Source: Lophium mytilinum (taxonomy: Eukaryota > Ascomycota > Dothideomycetes > Mytilinidiales > Mytilinidiaceae). Taken from it: DNA of 64,000 nt. The notes under the pieces were generated by a model that saw only the letters and a program-made list of their open reading frames with translations, was not told where the DNA came from and did no database searches. Each line of letters opens with the position of its first letter. The first letter of the stretch is position 1. The position numbers and the translations under genes were made by a program. The stretch lies in NCBI GenBank assembly GCA_010093605.1, contig MU004182.1:2341195-2405194 (forward strand). Direction: 5' to 3'. Of the stretch, positions 13,324 to 25,782 are shown in pieces.

Positions 13324-15584
13324 TGTGGAAGCCGGGTACGACGACCTTTGCAGCAGAGGTCCAGATGAAGAGCGGAAAAATGGAAGATCTGCTCGAGGTA
13401 TAGGCCGGCAACCGCGTTGCTCGAGCGGGCAAACGCACGGGCGAGAAAGCGAGGGATGTGCCGGGCTGGCTGGGACCGAACGTGGCTTGGTATATTGCAG
13501 CAGATAGGGATTTTACACGGCTTATGGAACCAGGTTCGTCCCAGGACGGTGGGCGAGTCGCGCGGGACAGCGGGCGCAAGACAACAGAGCTGGAGATGGG
13601 GCATCAGCCCTCGGCGGCGGCGGCCTGGGCAAGTCGTTCCATGACGAAGGCGCACACATGGCCGGAAGCATGGCTGGCTCTGGCAGGGCTGGGCGGAGGA
13701 ATGCGATGGAGAGGTGTGTGCGGAACGGTGCGACAGGGGCTGTGGCTGGCACAGTGGGCGGACGCGGGCACGTTGAAAGCGGAAGTCCAGATGTGCTGGG
13801 CGCCAATCGAGGCCGGAGCATTAGCCAGGGGGCACGCCATATCGTCAATCGAAGCCGGGGTGGATACAGCGGGCGGCGGCGCGATCCCAGTGCGTGCAGC
13901 ATACCCCTGAGACCGCTCGATATAGCGCCCCGCTAGTGCACGCAATGCTTGGCATGGTGTTGCAGTGAGCCTGGATATCGCCAACGCCCCTGACGTCTGC
14001 TGAAACAGCCCACCGCCATAACAGCCTCCACCTCCGCACCCTGCGTCACGTCGCTGCCACGAGAGGACAGGCTGCGGCAGTGAGGCCAGGGGGACTGTGA
14101 GCCGTGCGGCCTTGAGGCCAGTCGGGTTGTGGGCGACCACCATGGTGCGGCCCTCTCTCCCGAGCGATATAGTGCCGCCTGGGGCAGGTGGATTTAGACT
14201 TTGGCCGATCGGGTTTCCACGGCCCTATCGCTGCGCTGGGACCCAGGCACCGCCACTCGTACAGTGTGGAGATTGAGCTTGGCCAGCTGCCTGTATGGCC
14301 TCCACCGCTAGAACGCCACTACTGCAAGCGCACATTGCCGCCCGCTTCTATTTTCGCAGACGTGCAGACCCAGGAGACATCACCTCGCAGCATCGCTGTC
14401 CGACGTTATCGTCGCCCCAGCAGGTCTGACAGCCACAATATTGCCCTCTATTGCGGCCTCCTTCCAGCCCGCTGCTGAGTACTGATTGTCGATTGCTGCT
14501 GCATGGGAACCCGACGCGGAGAAAACCATGCGACCTCGTTCCCCGTTTGAGCCGCTTCGGAGGTTATACAGTACTAACACGCCGGCCATCCCACATCGTC
14601 AGGGGCTGGAGTTGACGCCTTGGCACTAACACGACGTGGGGGAGTTGTGCTCGCAATGTCACATCCCCTCCCCTCGCCTTCACGAACAGGCCGCTGTGGC
14701 CCATAATCGCCCGCCGTCTGAGCCAGCATCAGACACTTGCCCCTTTTGGGGCGGCCCCGTCTCCAAAACATTCCCTCCAGGCAGGACGGTCCGCCGTGAT
14801 CCTGCCTGGTTCTAGCAATTTGTACCTAGCTCGTGCTCTGATGCTCGGCACACGTTATAGTGTTTTACTTCCTGCACTTATGCACGCGAGCGTTTCGACC
14901 ACCTGGACTCGCTCGCTTCTGGGGACGGACGCCCTGAATTTTCAGAGCATGGACTCCTATGTTCCCGAGCCCCTGCCGCTGTTTGCTGGGCGTCTCGCCT
15001 GGATTCCGTCCTGTAGCCAGCCGCTGTCTCTTTGCGCATCGATACATCGGGAGGCTAGCGGCATACCGAGCTGCCGTTGACTGCCGCCTCTGGCTTTCCA
15101 CCCACAGCCACAATCCCCTATTGTTTCGGCTGGTGGCGCCTCCAAGATACTCTTTTTCTCTGGAAGGTGATACACAACCGGTCCAAGGCGCTACGTGGCA
15201 ATGGTTCGGGACGCCTGTGCGGCGCTTGCAGTCGTTGGCGCTCGAGCTCGTTCGATTCGGGCGTCCGAGACACTATTGACTAAACCCTGAACATGCTCTT
15301 TCCAAAACGGCGGTACCCAGGCGGGAGGGGCTCTCGGTCTAGCCTCAGATCCAGCCCGAGTCATTCTTGGTTTGTCTTCAGCCCAGCAAATCGTGGCATG
15401 GGCCACTGCATCTAACGACCTTGTTATCTCAAGTGCAGGGTCGTATATCCGGAACTCAAGTGCCCGCTACCACCCTCTTCTTCTTCTTCTTCACCTCGCC
15501 TGTCGTTTGCCAGCGTTGATCATTGTTTTTCAAGAGTGGATACAATCACTCGTTCAACGTATCCCTCTTACTTTCTTCCTTGCT
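13324..15584. other. 2.3 kb divergent intergenic region
   Basis: It lies between the starts of the GH16 gene (minus) and the GT2 gene (plus), so it should carry both promoters. It is GC-rich in the first half, and the long frames there (for example ~179 codons on the minus strand, 14143-13604) are Ala/Pro/Arg-rich with no introns or domain features. A CTT microsatellite near 15478-15494 sits in the probable GT2 leader. Confidence 0.5.
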
Positions 15585-18500
15585 ATGGCGAACAACAATC
15601 TTGGTTTCGACCGAGACTCCCTCAGTGTAACGAGAGAGGGCATGGGTTCTGGCGTACGCTTCCAACACCCAGGCATGCAAGTGCGGGACAGCTCAGGCTC
15701 GAGTATTGTCTCGAGCAGAACCAACGGTGGAGATCGACACGATGTTGTGAGTATCTTTACCTTCATCCCATTCAGTCCATGACTGTGATGGAGCAAACTC
15801 TGACCTCCCTCAAGATGGTCAAGTTCCTACATCGGAGATGTCAACAGTCAAAGTGGCTGGAAGCCGCCCAGGATGAGTTCGGTGTAATCGAGAATGACAG
15901 CTCCAACCTGGGTGTATTGCTGCGACGGCCCGATGGGCTCTACACAGCTGAGCCAATGTTCCTGAACCAGGATATCGCCGTCGCCGTGGAGAAGCTAGGC
16001 GTCACTGTTGCCTTCACCATGAGCTCCGAGATCACCCAAGCTCTGCTGCAACAGGTCACGCCTTTCCAGACCGAACTCTCCTTGGACCCTCGTGGATTCG
16101 TTCTCCCAATCGTCAACTCCGTCAAGGACATCGCCAGCGGCAAAGCCGTCATCACCCGGGAAGCCTACGTCGTCCTGTGCCGACAGGAAAGAATCGTCCT
16201 TGTCTGGGGCGACACCGTGCCTGGTATCCTCGCTCATGGAACCGACATCGAGACAAGACTACTTGGACTCGTCTGGGGACAAGCTATCCCAGCCACCCCA
16301 GGAGCAATGTCCCCATATCGACAGTCGACGACTCCCAGCACGCCCGCCGCACGCAGTGCCCGTGCTACCATGTATCCGATCTCTGCACACCAAAGCACAG
16401 GTCAACTGGACGCCGGGATGAGTGAAAAGATCGGTGCCATCGATCGCGCTATCGAAGTGGAGGAAATGGGCGAGAAGATCTTCGACCCAGAGCGAGATGG
16501 ACAGGAAGTCCCAGAGCGACCCTTCCTCCTAAGTCATGCCCTCTTAGTCGGCCTGGCCATGATTCTCGTCGTCGTTGTCGAGATGGCGTGTCTTGCAAAA
16601 CTGATTACAGAGTATCGTCTCGACGGAAAGATGCTGCGTTTCGCTTTGGTAAGTCGTCCTACATGAGCACAACACCAGTGCGTCGATCGGAAATGGTGGA
16701 GCTTAGACTGACGTTGAATAAAGGTTGCGACGATCCCTCTGTTTGCTGCATTCTCACTGGTGAGTCGCTCGCGAATCGTCTTTGCTCCTGAGTCAGGCTG
16801 CGCGTCTAGACTGCGTGGCGTTCTTGGTGTTGCTTTGGGAGCTGAAACTGACAATCTTCGCTTAGTTCTTCATGATCGTCATCACTGGTTCCCTCTTCCA
16901 GCTTTTCGGCTCCCTCTCCGGTGTGCACGGTAATAGCTTGTATTATTCAGGTACGACATCTTTTGCTCATCCTCGGTAATGTGCGACGCTGACTTCTTCC
17001 AGGCAAGGCACCTAAGCCAGGACGTCATGCTAATGTCGAGCTTCCCCACGTGACTATCCAGATGCCTGTTTACAAGGAGGGTCTCAAAGGTGTCATCATT
17101 CCCACTGTGACCAGCTTGCTCGACGCCGTCAAGTTCTACGAGGAGCAGGGTGGAACAGCTTCCATCTTTGTCAACGATGACGGTATGCGCCTTGTCCAGG
17201 AAGATATGCAAGAGGCCCGCAAGGCTTTTTACGAACTCAACCACATCGGATGGTGCTCTCGTCCCGCGCAGAACAGCGATAAGGATAGCCCGGATTTCTT
17301 CTTGCGCAAGGGTCAGTTCAAGAAGGCCTCCAACATGAACTACTGCATGGACTTCTCTATCCGCGTCGAGGATGAGTGGCAACGAAATATTGATGCGACA
17401 TGCTCCCAGCGTGGCTGCACTCAAGACGATCTCTCTATTCAAGAAGAGGAGGACCTGTACGATCAAGCCCGTGACACTATGGTCGAGAAAGACGCTGGCA
17501 AGACCTGGGCTGCTGGCAACGTTCGCATTGGTGAGGTCATTCTGATCATCGATTCTGATACTCGCGTCCCCGAAGACTGCCTGCTGTATGGTGCTCTCGA
17601 GATGATCGAGAGCCCAGAAGTTGCCCTCCTCCAACACGCCTCCGGTATTCTACAGGTCGTCAACAACGTATTCGAAAACGGTATCACCTACTTCACCAAC
17701 CTGATTTACACGTCGATTCAGTTCGCTGTTGGCAACGGCGATTGCGCTCCCTTCGTCGGCCACAACACCTTTATTCGATGGGCGGCTATCCAGAGTATCG
17801 CATTCGAGGAAGACGGCCACACCAAGTTCTGGTCTGAAGACCACGTCTCCGAGGATTTCGATGTCAGTCTGCGACTCCAAATGAACGATTTCGTTGTCCG
17901 TTTAGCCACCTACCATAATGGCGGGTTCAAGGAGGGTGTCTCTCTCACTGTCTACGACGAGCTTGCCCGTTGGGAGAAGTACGCTTACGGATGTAACGAG
18001 TTGGTGTTCAATCCCATCTACATGTGGATCTACAGGGGTCCTTTCACCCGCCTCTTCCTGCGCTTCCTGTTCAGCAAGATCAAGGTCACCTCAAAGATCA
18101 CCATCCTCGCTTACATCGGTACTTACTACGCCATCGCCTCCGCTATTCCCCTCACTCTGGCCAACTACCTCATTGTCGGATGGTTTACCGATGAAGTCGA
18201 TCAGTTCTACATCACCTCCTGGAAGATTTTCGTTGGTATGGCTGTCGTCTTCAACGTCCTCTCGCCACTCGCCTACGCCATGTTGAGGCATCGTCTCGGC
18301 CAAGCCACTTTCTTCAAGTCGTGCCTCGAGACTGCCAAGTGGACACCCATGTTCCTACTCTTCTTCGGTGGCATCTCGTACCATCTGCTCAAGGCCATCA
18401 TCTGTCATTTCTTCAGCATCAAGATGGAGTGGACCACTACCGCCAAGGAGTTGTCCGAATCTGGTTTCCGTGTCGGTCTTGATCGCATCGTCCGCGACTT

Positions 18501-18720
18501 CAAGTTCATGTACATGTTCATCCTCCCCGTTGTCGGTGGCATGATCTACCTCGCCATCTACGCACCCCGCGGGTGGTTGATCTCGGATTTCGCCGCCATT
18601 GTGCCTCTTGCCAATCAAATCGGCTGCCACGCCCTCCTTCCTGTAAGTTTTCCCGCATCATTCTCTTTCTTCTCTCTACCTTTACTAACTCGTGTATAGT
18701 TCGCACTTGGTCTCTTCTAA
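15585..18720 (+). CDS. Type-2 glycosyltransferase (ZtGT2/FgGT2-like, surface hyphal growth)
   Basis: Exons 15585-15746, 15815-16648, 16724-16759, 16866-16950, 17003-18642 and 18700-18720; 925 aa. The last exon adds only FALGLF. Transmembrane segments lie around 300-370 and again in the C-terminal third, flanking a cytosolic processive GT2 domain. Visible motifs are NDDGMR (~430), the metal/UDP-sugar DSD at 556-558 (IIDSDTR), an acid/base-type SED near 656 (HVSEDFD) and YDELARW near 691-696, which replaces the usual QxxRW. It is therefore not a standard chitin synthase. It matches the fungal GT2 described in Zymoseptoria and Fusarium as needed for hyphal extension on solid surfaces (established knowledge); the polymer it makes is not known to me. 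Two introns close to the TM-coding region leave a 36 bp micro-exon (16724-16759). Confidence 0.9.
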
Positions 18721-20763
18721 GCTCTCAGTCATCAATTACTCCTCTTCTCCACCCTCCTTAGCAGCATACATATTGTTTAATACCCCGCCAGCGCCCTCCT
18801 CACTCGCTTGCGCTGGCATATATTTACGACCTTAGAAGAGCACCGGTGTTATCGGGAACAGGACCCCTGGGAGATCGGAGAATTATTGGTGTATTTGTGC
18901 AGAAACTTTTGTATGTGCTCGAAAATCCAAGGCAACGAAAGGTGTTATCTTATCGTATCTCGTCTCGTGTCTTGTCGTTGTCAATATGCGTGGACGGAAG
19001 AAAGGAAGCAGTAGAAGAAGAAGAAGAACCAAGAAAAGCCCAATCAAAGTGGAAGCCTGTGTTTGTTTTCTTGCCCGTCTCGAGAATATTTCCTGTTTTG
19101 GGAGGCTCCGGTGTGCTACGAATTGATGGGATGCGGGAAACTCTATAGTCCTAGATACTTAATTTTAGTCTGAGGCATATATAATACAGGCGGTCGTCCC
19201 TTGCGGGGACCCAAGAACCTTTGCGCTTCTCCTACCGGTGCTGTCGTCGTCGTCGTCGCGGTACGTACCATCTACCCACCCCTTACCTCTCGTACCACCA
19301 CCCACTTCCCTACCCATCCCATCTCCTCACATCGCATCACTCCACCACCGCCGCCGCCGCACCGGGTCATTTTGCAAGGCGTTCCAAGGCAATGGCACCG
19401 TTGCATCGCGCACCCGCCCTTTCCCCAGATCCATCCGCGCCACCAGCGATCGTTCCGTGCAACGGTCTTCGCCATCGGTGCAACATCAAAAGCTACCCAA
19501 AAAAACCGCTTCCATCGACCCACCACCATCGCACCGGGGCACACCTCCCAATGTTATACAAATCCCCAATCCATCCCCCTTTCTTAGCTTGGGGACCCGG
19601 CCGCTGACCCGGCGCGCGGCTGAGCAATACGTACGTCGAGATGTGGGACCACCACCCCACGGTCGAATAACGACGGCGGCGGTGGGGGGTTGGTAATGCT
19701 TGTGCTATTTCCGTTGTGAGGGTTATGAAGAGGAAAAAAGAGGGTATGTGAGGTTGTGAGTGGTTGGTAGTGATTAGTAGGGTGGCGCTTGGCCGGAAGC
19801 GGGAAAAGCGGGTAAGGGATGCTGACGACGACGGATGGGGCGGGTTGCGCGTCGCTGTGGTATTTTGGGAAATTGACTGACTGATGGATTAGGAGGGGGA
19901 TGTCGTCGTTAATGATTGAATGGGTTGATTGAAGAGGTTGAAGAGGTGTGGTCTCAACATTAATGGCAGATGGTGGATATAATACCTTTCTACATGAATG
20001 AGGGCTATCACGTCGCCGACATATCCGGTAAGCAGCCTACAGTACGTCCCGGATAAACAAGAGATTGAAATAGAAGGTTCCACATCAACATGTCCATCGG
20101 TGGTCCAGATAACCTTTTCTCTCCACGACTACCGGGGCCCAATGCGCATGCAAAGGCTGCATGTCATTGCCGCCACGCCCAATGGTCGCCCCCCCCACCA
20201 CATCCGAAGCTAAAGTAGAGCCCGCCATCAGCTGTCAGGGTGGACCCGTCCTGCTACTGCGGGAGCGTGTGCTTGTGTTGATCTTTCCTGCGAGATCGTG
20301 CATGGGAGGTCATGGACCGTCTCCGGGAGCTCGGAGTGGGTCCGCGCTGGCCCCTAGCTGACGACGCTCACCGGAGCTGGTGCTTATATTGACTACAGTT
20401 GTTTAACTATGGTCGGAAACATGATCTTCTAGTAAGGAGGGTTTGGAATTTGAGGGGTTGTTACGACTGTCGGTATTCAATGCGGACTCCGGCCAGCACT
20501 CTTTAATAGATTTGTGATGGCTCATATGTCTATTTCTTCGATGCAGCTTTCGTAGCATACTTCCCCGGGGAAACCTGCTGGTTTCGCGATATAGCTGCAG
20601 CAGTTCTGCGAGATCCTTGCCGCAAGGGTATCAGATCTGATCGGCAAAGCGCTTCGTGCGTTCCTGAAGCTCGTCAGCTGTTGACCGTATATCATCTATT
20701 CAAGAGAACGCGCGTACGTGTCATGGCTTTACATTGAGAGCACGAAGAAGAGCAAAGGATCGA
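18721..20763. other. 2 kb convergent intergenic region
   Basis: It separates the 3' ends of the GT2 gene and GPI14. A C-rich tract (~19,260-19,600) opens several overlapping frames on the plus strand without splice signals or domain-like sequence. I see no gene, RNA or mobile-element hallmark here. Confidence 0.5.
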
Positions 20764-22192
20764 TTATATATCCTTCCTAGTTCCCGCCAACATATTCTTA
20801 GACTTGCGCGTGCTTCCCAGATCGGTGATGATGATCCCGAGAATCCAGATATTTACGAGGAAGAAAAACACACTGGATGCCCAGAGCCCGGGGACGAATG
20901 ATGAAATTCCCAGAAACTCGAGGCGATAGCCTTGATGTAGCCAGAAAACCTGCTGAACGTTAGCTGGAGGCGGTTGCGGAACGCCACACCCATGAACGAC
21001 TCACCTGCCCCAGAACCCAAAGAACGCCGGCGACGATCCCAGTGGCCGGCTTTTGCAATAGTGTTGACGTGGGAAGATAGAATGGAAGGAACATGATGTA
21101 CCAGAGGAAGTACTGGGATTTTTTAGTTGAGTCTACATGTCGAACATAGTGGTAGTACCTGGCTAGTGCAAACTTTGTTGAAGGTTACAAAGGCGAAAGT
21201 CTGGGCCAGCATGGTCGACGGAAGATCCTTCTTTGCGAGCGCCAATGGGATTGCGACGGTGCTCAAGAACAGTTGTGGTATAAAAGCCCAAGCCTCTAGT
21301 TTGATAGATGCGTGTCCGGTCGGGGATGAATTCAAGTAGAGTAAAGTGTTGTATGGCGAGAAATTGTGGCGATGGTCAATTCGCGTCAAATGGTGGAAGT
21401 AGCTGTGCTGCAGGAAAGGCCAGCCATAGCTTTCGAAATCAGCACTATTGTGGAAAGTGGTATAGACACTACTTACGCATAATACATCGCACCGTTCAAA
21501 ACAGAGAAAGTCAACAAACTGTAGATAGCAAGTGTGACTCTGGACGGATTTACAAACCCTAGCACTTGTTCATACATCGTCTTAGACTGCGTTGATTTTT
21601 TTTTGGGACCCGTGGGAACGTTTTCATCGTCCAGCCACCAGATGATAGAAGCGGCATATATGAAAGGATATATCTTGAAGTGGACGGCAAATCCAAGTAG
21701 ACAGCCAGCAAGCCTCATTCGGCCAGCAAGCACCGACCATAAGAGGGCCGAGACAATGACCCCTAAAAGACCTTCGGAACTGCCTCTGGTGCTGATCTGA
21801 GCTACCATAGGATTCAGAAGCCAGATGCTGGCGAATTTGAGGGCTCTATCCAACGGCATTTTTCCGGAAGACCGAAGTATGAGTAAGATCAGCCATCCCG
21901 CGGCAATGTCCCCAAGAGCGAAGAGAATCTTCCCGAACGAAAACCAGGAGCCTGGCCACGTCGTTGGGTAGATAAACCAAGCTAGAAGGGGAGTGTAACG
22001 ATACGTATCTCTAGCATATGGAGACCGTCCGCGGGATATGAAACGAGCGGCATCGGTGAAGACAAAGTAATCGATGTCGGTGTACTTCATTGGAGAGAAA
22101 GCATCTTGGAAAGACCCATAAATCAGGAGTACCACCCGCAGTGCAATGGCAGCAGAAAACACCGTACCCGCGCTAGAAAAGAATTGGACCAT
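20764..22192 (-). CDS. GPI14: GPI mannosyltransferase 1 (PIG-M/Gpi14)
   Basis: Exons (minus) are 22192-21477, 21429-21159, 21112-21005 and 20949-20764; 426 aa, the usual length. It adds the first alpha-1,4 mannose to GPI precursors from dolichol-phosphate mannose on the lumenal side of the ER. It is a multi-pass membrane protein. The GT-C acidic motif is at residues 39-41 (YTDIDY), followed by SPYARDTYRYTPLL, and RHNFSPYNTLLYL in the second exon, all typical of PIG-M. Introns are 46-55 bp; the last has a CTAAC branch point. It ends in a basic tail. Its start codon is 271 bp from the start of the divergent TRAX gene, so they probably share a promoter. GPI anchors carry many fungal wall proteins, which fits the nearby wall genes only loosely. 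Confidence 0.95.
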
Positions 22193-22463
22193 TGGACGTT
22201 CAGGGAGGACACTTGCTCTGAACAGCGCAGAAGACCAAAATAAAAAAAGATCGGGAGGTTCAGGGAGACAAGAAGACGGCGAGGAAGGGCATGTGAGTGG
22301 TGAATTGATAGGCGTTCCGGCGAGATGGCGTTGATGAGGGGCAGGGCAGAGAAGGTCTAACCGATGCCAAGTCCGGGTGCACTTGCGTTAATTGGGAGCG
22401 GTTTTCGACATCAAACTTGCACCATGTAAACAAAACGAAGCAGTACCGCTCCACAAACTGCGG
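22193..22463. promoter_or_regulatory. Shared divergent promoter, GPI14 / TRAX
   Basis: This 271 bp stretch is all that separates the two start codons, so both promoters and 5' UTRs must lie here. I see no clear TATA box; the sequence is purine-rich near the GPI14 side. Confidence 0.6.
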
Positions 22464-23468
22464 ATGGGTCCAAAGCGAAAGATGGAGGACATCATGGAGG
22501 AGCCATCAAAGCGCCAGTCTATCTCGCCCGTGATGGCCATGTTTGAGGGGTTCCGTAGCGAGCTCGATGAACACCACGATAGGCGCGAGCGAGTGATCAA
22601 GGCGTCTCGAGACATTACAGCGGCGAGCAAGAAGATGTGAGTACAATGTGATACGTTATACAATACGTGCTAATCAGTCGAACCCAGAATCTTCTCATTG
22701 CAACGGTAGCGAAGAGCAAGCTCGACTAATCACGACCCACGCTGACCTGGAGCCAGAGTACGAACTTTGAATAAGCCACTCCCGGCGTTTGTCACAAAGT
22801 CCAATGCCCAGTACTGGGGGATCATCCAGACCCAGTATAAAAATATTTCGCGGGATCTCCAAGGCCTCAATGCATATCGCTATGGCCGCAACATCACCGG
22901 CGGAAACCAGGAGTTTATGGAGGCATTGAGCTTTCAGCACTATCTCGAGCACCAGAACCTGATATCATACAAAGAGGCAAAGAACTATGTGGCGAAGTTG
23001 GGAGAGGAGGGAGGTCCGGTACTGCTGAGCACGGAGGACTACATTCTTGGTATTTTCGACATGGTTGGAGAGCTGATGCGATTCGCAATTACGGCTATGG
23101 CCACGAGCGGCGAGCTGCCGGGAACGCTCATAGAGAAAGATTTGCCGTCCATGGGGAGTCACGATGAGCAATCTGGGGATTCAATGGACGTCGAGCAGCC
23201 TTCAACCACGAGACCGCCACACGCGCAGAAGCGAGACGTCCTGGCCGACCTGCGAGAACTTCGCCTATGTCTGGAGGGCCTCGAGCCAAGCAGGGGCTCC
23301 AAATTTGAGGGTGACGCGGAGAAGAAGATGACTGTCATGCGGCAGTGCGTGGAAAAGGTTGAGACCGCGCTCTACGGGCTGATAGTTCGGGGGCAGGAAA
23401 GGCCCAAAGGATGGATCCCAGATCTGAGAGAGGAGCGGAGGGCGCCAGAGGCGGTTGAGGGATACTGA
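22464..23468 (+). CDS. TSNAX: Translin-associated factor X (TRAX) homologue
   Basis: Exons 22464-22636, 22688-22705 and 22757-23468; 300 aa. The middle exon is only 18 bp, coding for part of IIFSLQR, and is required to keep frame and the conserved helix. Family features are FRSELDEHHDRRERVIK near the N-terminus, GELMRFAITA in the core (TRAX GELMR motif) and the C-terminal VETALYGLIVRGQERP. Translin-TRAX (C3PO) is an octameric RNA/DNA-binding complex in which TRAX supplies the endoribonuclease activity. It removes RNAi passenger strands and processes tRNA fragments in other organisms. A polar insert around residues 180-215 (SGDSMDVEQPSTTR) lengthens a loop. No translin gene is in the window. 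Confidence 0.92.
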
Positions 23469-24355
23469 CGGAGCATGTCTCACGAAGCTATGTATCATTG
23501 CCTGGGAGACGTTTGGCAGGATGGCTTGTTTTAAGGGACCGGCCCCCCCAGCTTTCACCATCAACTCGTCAGTCGTGGACCTCTTCGTAGCTTCACTATG
23601 GGAGGTGTTTGATTCCTTACGACGCCTTCAAGTTCGGCGATCTCAAGTACCTCGTCTTCCTCTTGGCTTCCAATCCCCGAGAAGGCTGAAGATGGCGCTA
23701 AGAAAGTGCCTTGAACTCCAAGGTTCGAGATAGCGCCCCACGTCGAGCATGAAAAAGGTGGCACATTCAGCAAGCATTCTGCTTTCGATGCACCTGTTTG
23801 TCGCTGTTTGTGGTGCTTCAATGCATAATCAAATATATAAATTGAAATATGGAAAAGGCTGTAAGCGTAATTGATCTGATGCAAATTGGCGCTATTATTA
23901 CCCGTTGTTACTCACCCTGGGTCTATTCATGAAGAGCTTATGATGAACAGTGGAACCGGGCATATATGTGGTATGTGTGGCTATGTACCGCCACACTGCG
24001 GCGGTGAAGGGTAGTGGAGGCTGCGTGATAGGCTGCGCCTTGAGTCGCACGTCAAGCCCGCGGGTCTTCAAGTCGACTCCGCCCAAATTCACCACCACCG
24101 CCCTCTCCCCACAATGCGCTCTGCCAACACCACCACGGCCACCGCATACACCATACACCAGCGCAATGCCAGCCTGACCCTCGCCCCTTCCATGAATGCG
24201 ATGGTCACGCCTTGAACCTGCGAGGTGTTGCGGATGAATCGATCACCAACCCCACGGACAAACACACCCAGTTAGTCTACCGCTGCTCTGCCTGCTACTG
24301 AGGCTTGATACCTCTTACGCCTACAAAGCGGCGCCTCTAGGAATAAATACTGACT
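23469..24355. other. Intergenic, 0.9 kb
   Basis: It lies between TRAX (3' end) and the PIN-like gene (5' end), so it should hold the TRAX 3' UTR and the next promoter. I see no supported gene. A repetitive ACCACC/CACCAC patch lies near 24,090-24,160. Confidence 0.5.
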
Positions 24356-25782
24356 ATGGTGCGCTCCAGCCTGAAATTACAAAGACACGCTCCGCTGAAA
24401 ATGCGGTTCAACGGCATGCCAGCGCGGCCCAAGGGCGACGATCGTCGCATGCGAAATCCCGAACCTCCCACAAGAAAAGTCTTCAACTGCATCGTCGACG
24501 AGACTGCTCTGGTGGCAGGCGTCAAGAAGAGCACGAGGGATGGCATCCGGAAATGGGTCACTTGCGGCGCCATACGCCTCTTTGTCCCACTATACAGTCC
24601 GTCTCCCCGTTGGAACGCCGCTAGAGTGGTTTACATTGCTAACTAGGCACTACAGCACTCTCGCAGCTTGATCGGTTAAAGAAGGGCAGCGATCGAGTAA
24701 ACGTAGACGCCCGAGAGGCTATCAAATGGCTAGACGATATAACCTCGATTCCCACGATTCAAACCACGGGATTGGTACAAATCGAAGGCGCAGATGAGAT
24801 GTATCTCACTTGGGCCGAAGTGGAGACCTTCTTGCTTCCGGAGACTCTGCTCTCGATGGAGGAGTCGGAGTCCGACGAGGACTCGTTGACCGAAGACTTG
24901 GAAGACTCTCTCACCGTCGTGGACCAATCCGACGAAGCGTCCACGAGCTCGAATCACAGCGCCGAGGATAGGGCAAAGACACCTTCCTCTCCACGCTCTA
25001 TCTACTCTGCAACAAGCCCGGACCTCCTAAACGCCACTCCATACAAAGGAGCGAGCTCCGTTACTTCTGTAGAGACCGTGAACCGAACAGCACGAAACAG
25101 TGCCGATCTGCCTCGCAATGATAAGACTCCCAAGAGTGTCGTCCCCGCACGACTCCAGCAACTATTTAATCACGTACTATGGCGGATCAACCAGGAGACA
25201 AACGTCGACGCTGCGTTCGAGAGTTTCATTCTTCTCACGAATGATCCACAGAAGCAAATTATTGGTCAGAGATTCGGGATCCGAGCTAAACGTCTCGAAC
25301 AGCTCCGCGACGCTGTTGGTCGCGAAGACAGAGACTACAAAAACCGTCTAGCTTTGTTCAAGAGAGAGACAGATGTAGTTGCCACTGTTCCTGAGAAGAT
25401 TGCGGTCACCCAAGAACCACCGGAAGCCCCTAATACCTTGGATGAGCCCAAAGAGCCAGATTCTGATGATGAGGACGTCGTTTTGTTCAAGCAGGTCCCG
25501 CGTGGACCACATGCCACCAATGGACAGCGGGTCATGGACCCTAACGACTTTGGGAGGGCCTCGCCTCAAACACAAACACACTCGCCGCGCGGTGGACGTG
25601 GTGGTGGCCGGGGAATGCATAGAGGAAGCCGTGGAAATTATGCACCTCCTATGATGCCTCGTACAGCAGCCGAACCTCGAATCGATCCCAATCAGCCCAT
25701 TGACCCAGACTCTTACTCCCGACCACCACCGAGAGTTGCGGCCGTTCGCGGCGGAAGAAGAAAGCTATGGGAGCCCACGTAG
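24356..25782 (+). CDS. PIN-like domain protein with C-terminal RGG box
   Basis: Exons 24356-24596 and 24656-25782; 455 aa. The 59 bp intron has a GCTAAC branch and splits the PIN-like core. Residues ~43-125 read as a PIN/nuclease-like fold: FNCIVDETAL (Asp48), GAIRLFVPLYTLSQLDRL, then REAIKWLDDI. A long acidic/Ser-rich region follows (~145-240), then a second helical patch near 245-320. Residues 392-407 are an RGG box (RGGRGGGRGMHRGSRG), and the protein ends PPPRVAAVRGGRRKLWEPT. PIN plus RGG suggests an RNA-binding or RNA-decay factor, perhaps of the Nmd4/SMG type, but the full set of catalytic acidic residues is not obvious to me. Role is inferred. Confidence 0.85.

Noticed and set aside
13604-14143. 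179-codon minus-strand frame upstream of GH16
   Set aside because: GC-rich Ala/Pro/Arg sequence without introns, motifs or secretion signal; it lies in a probable promoter.
15585-18720. Calling the GT2 gene a chitin synthase
   Set aside because: It lacks the QRRRW and EDRxL motifs of chitin synthases and has ELARW instead.
6679-25782. Secondary-metabolite or polysaccharide biosynthetic cluster
   Set aside because: No PKS, NRPS, terpene synthase, P450 or cluster regulator is present, and housekeeping genes are interspersed.
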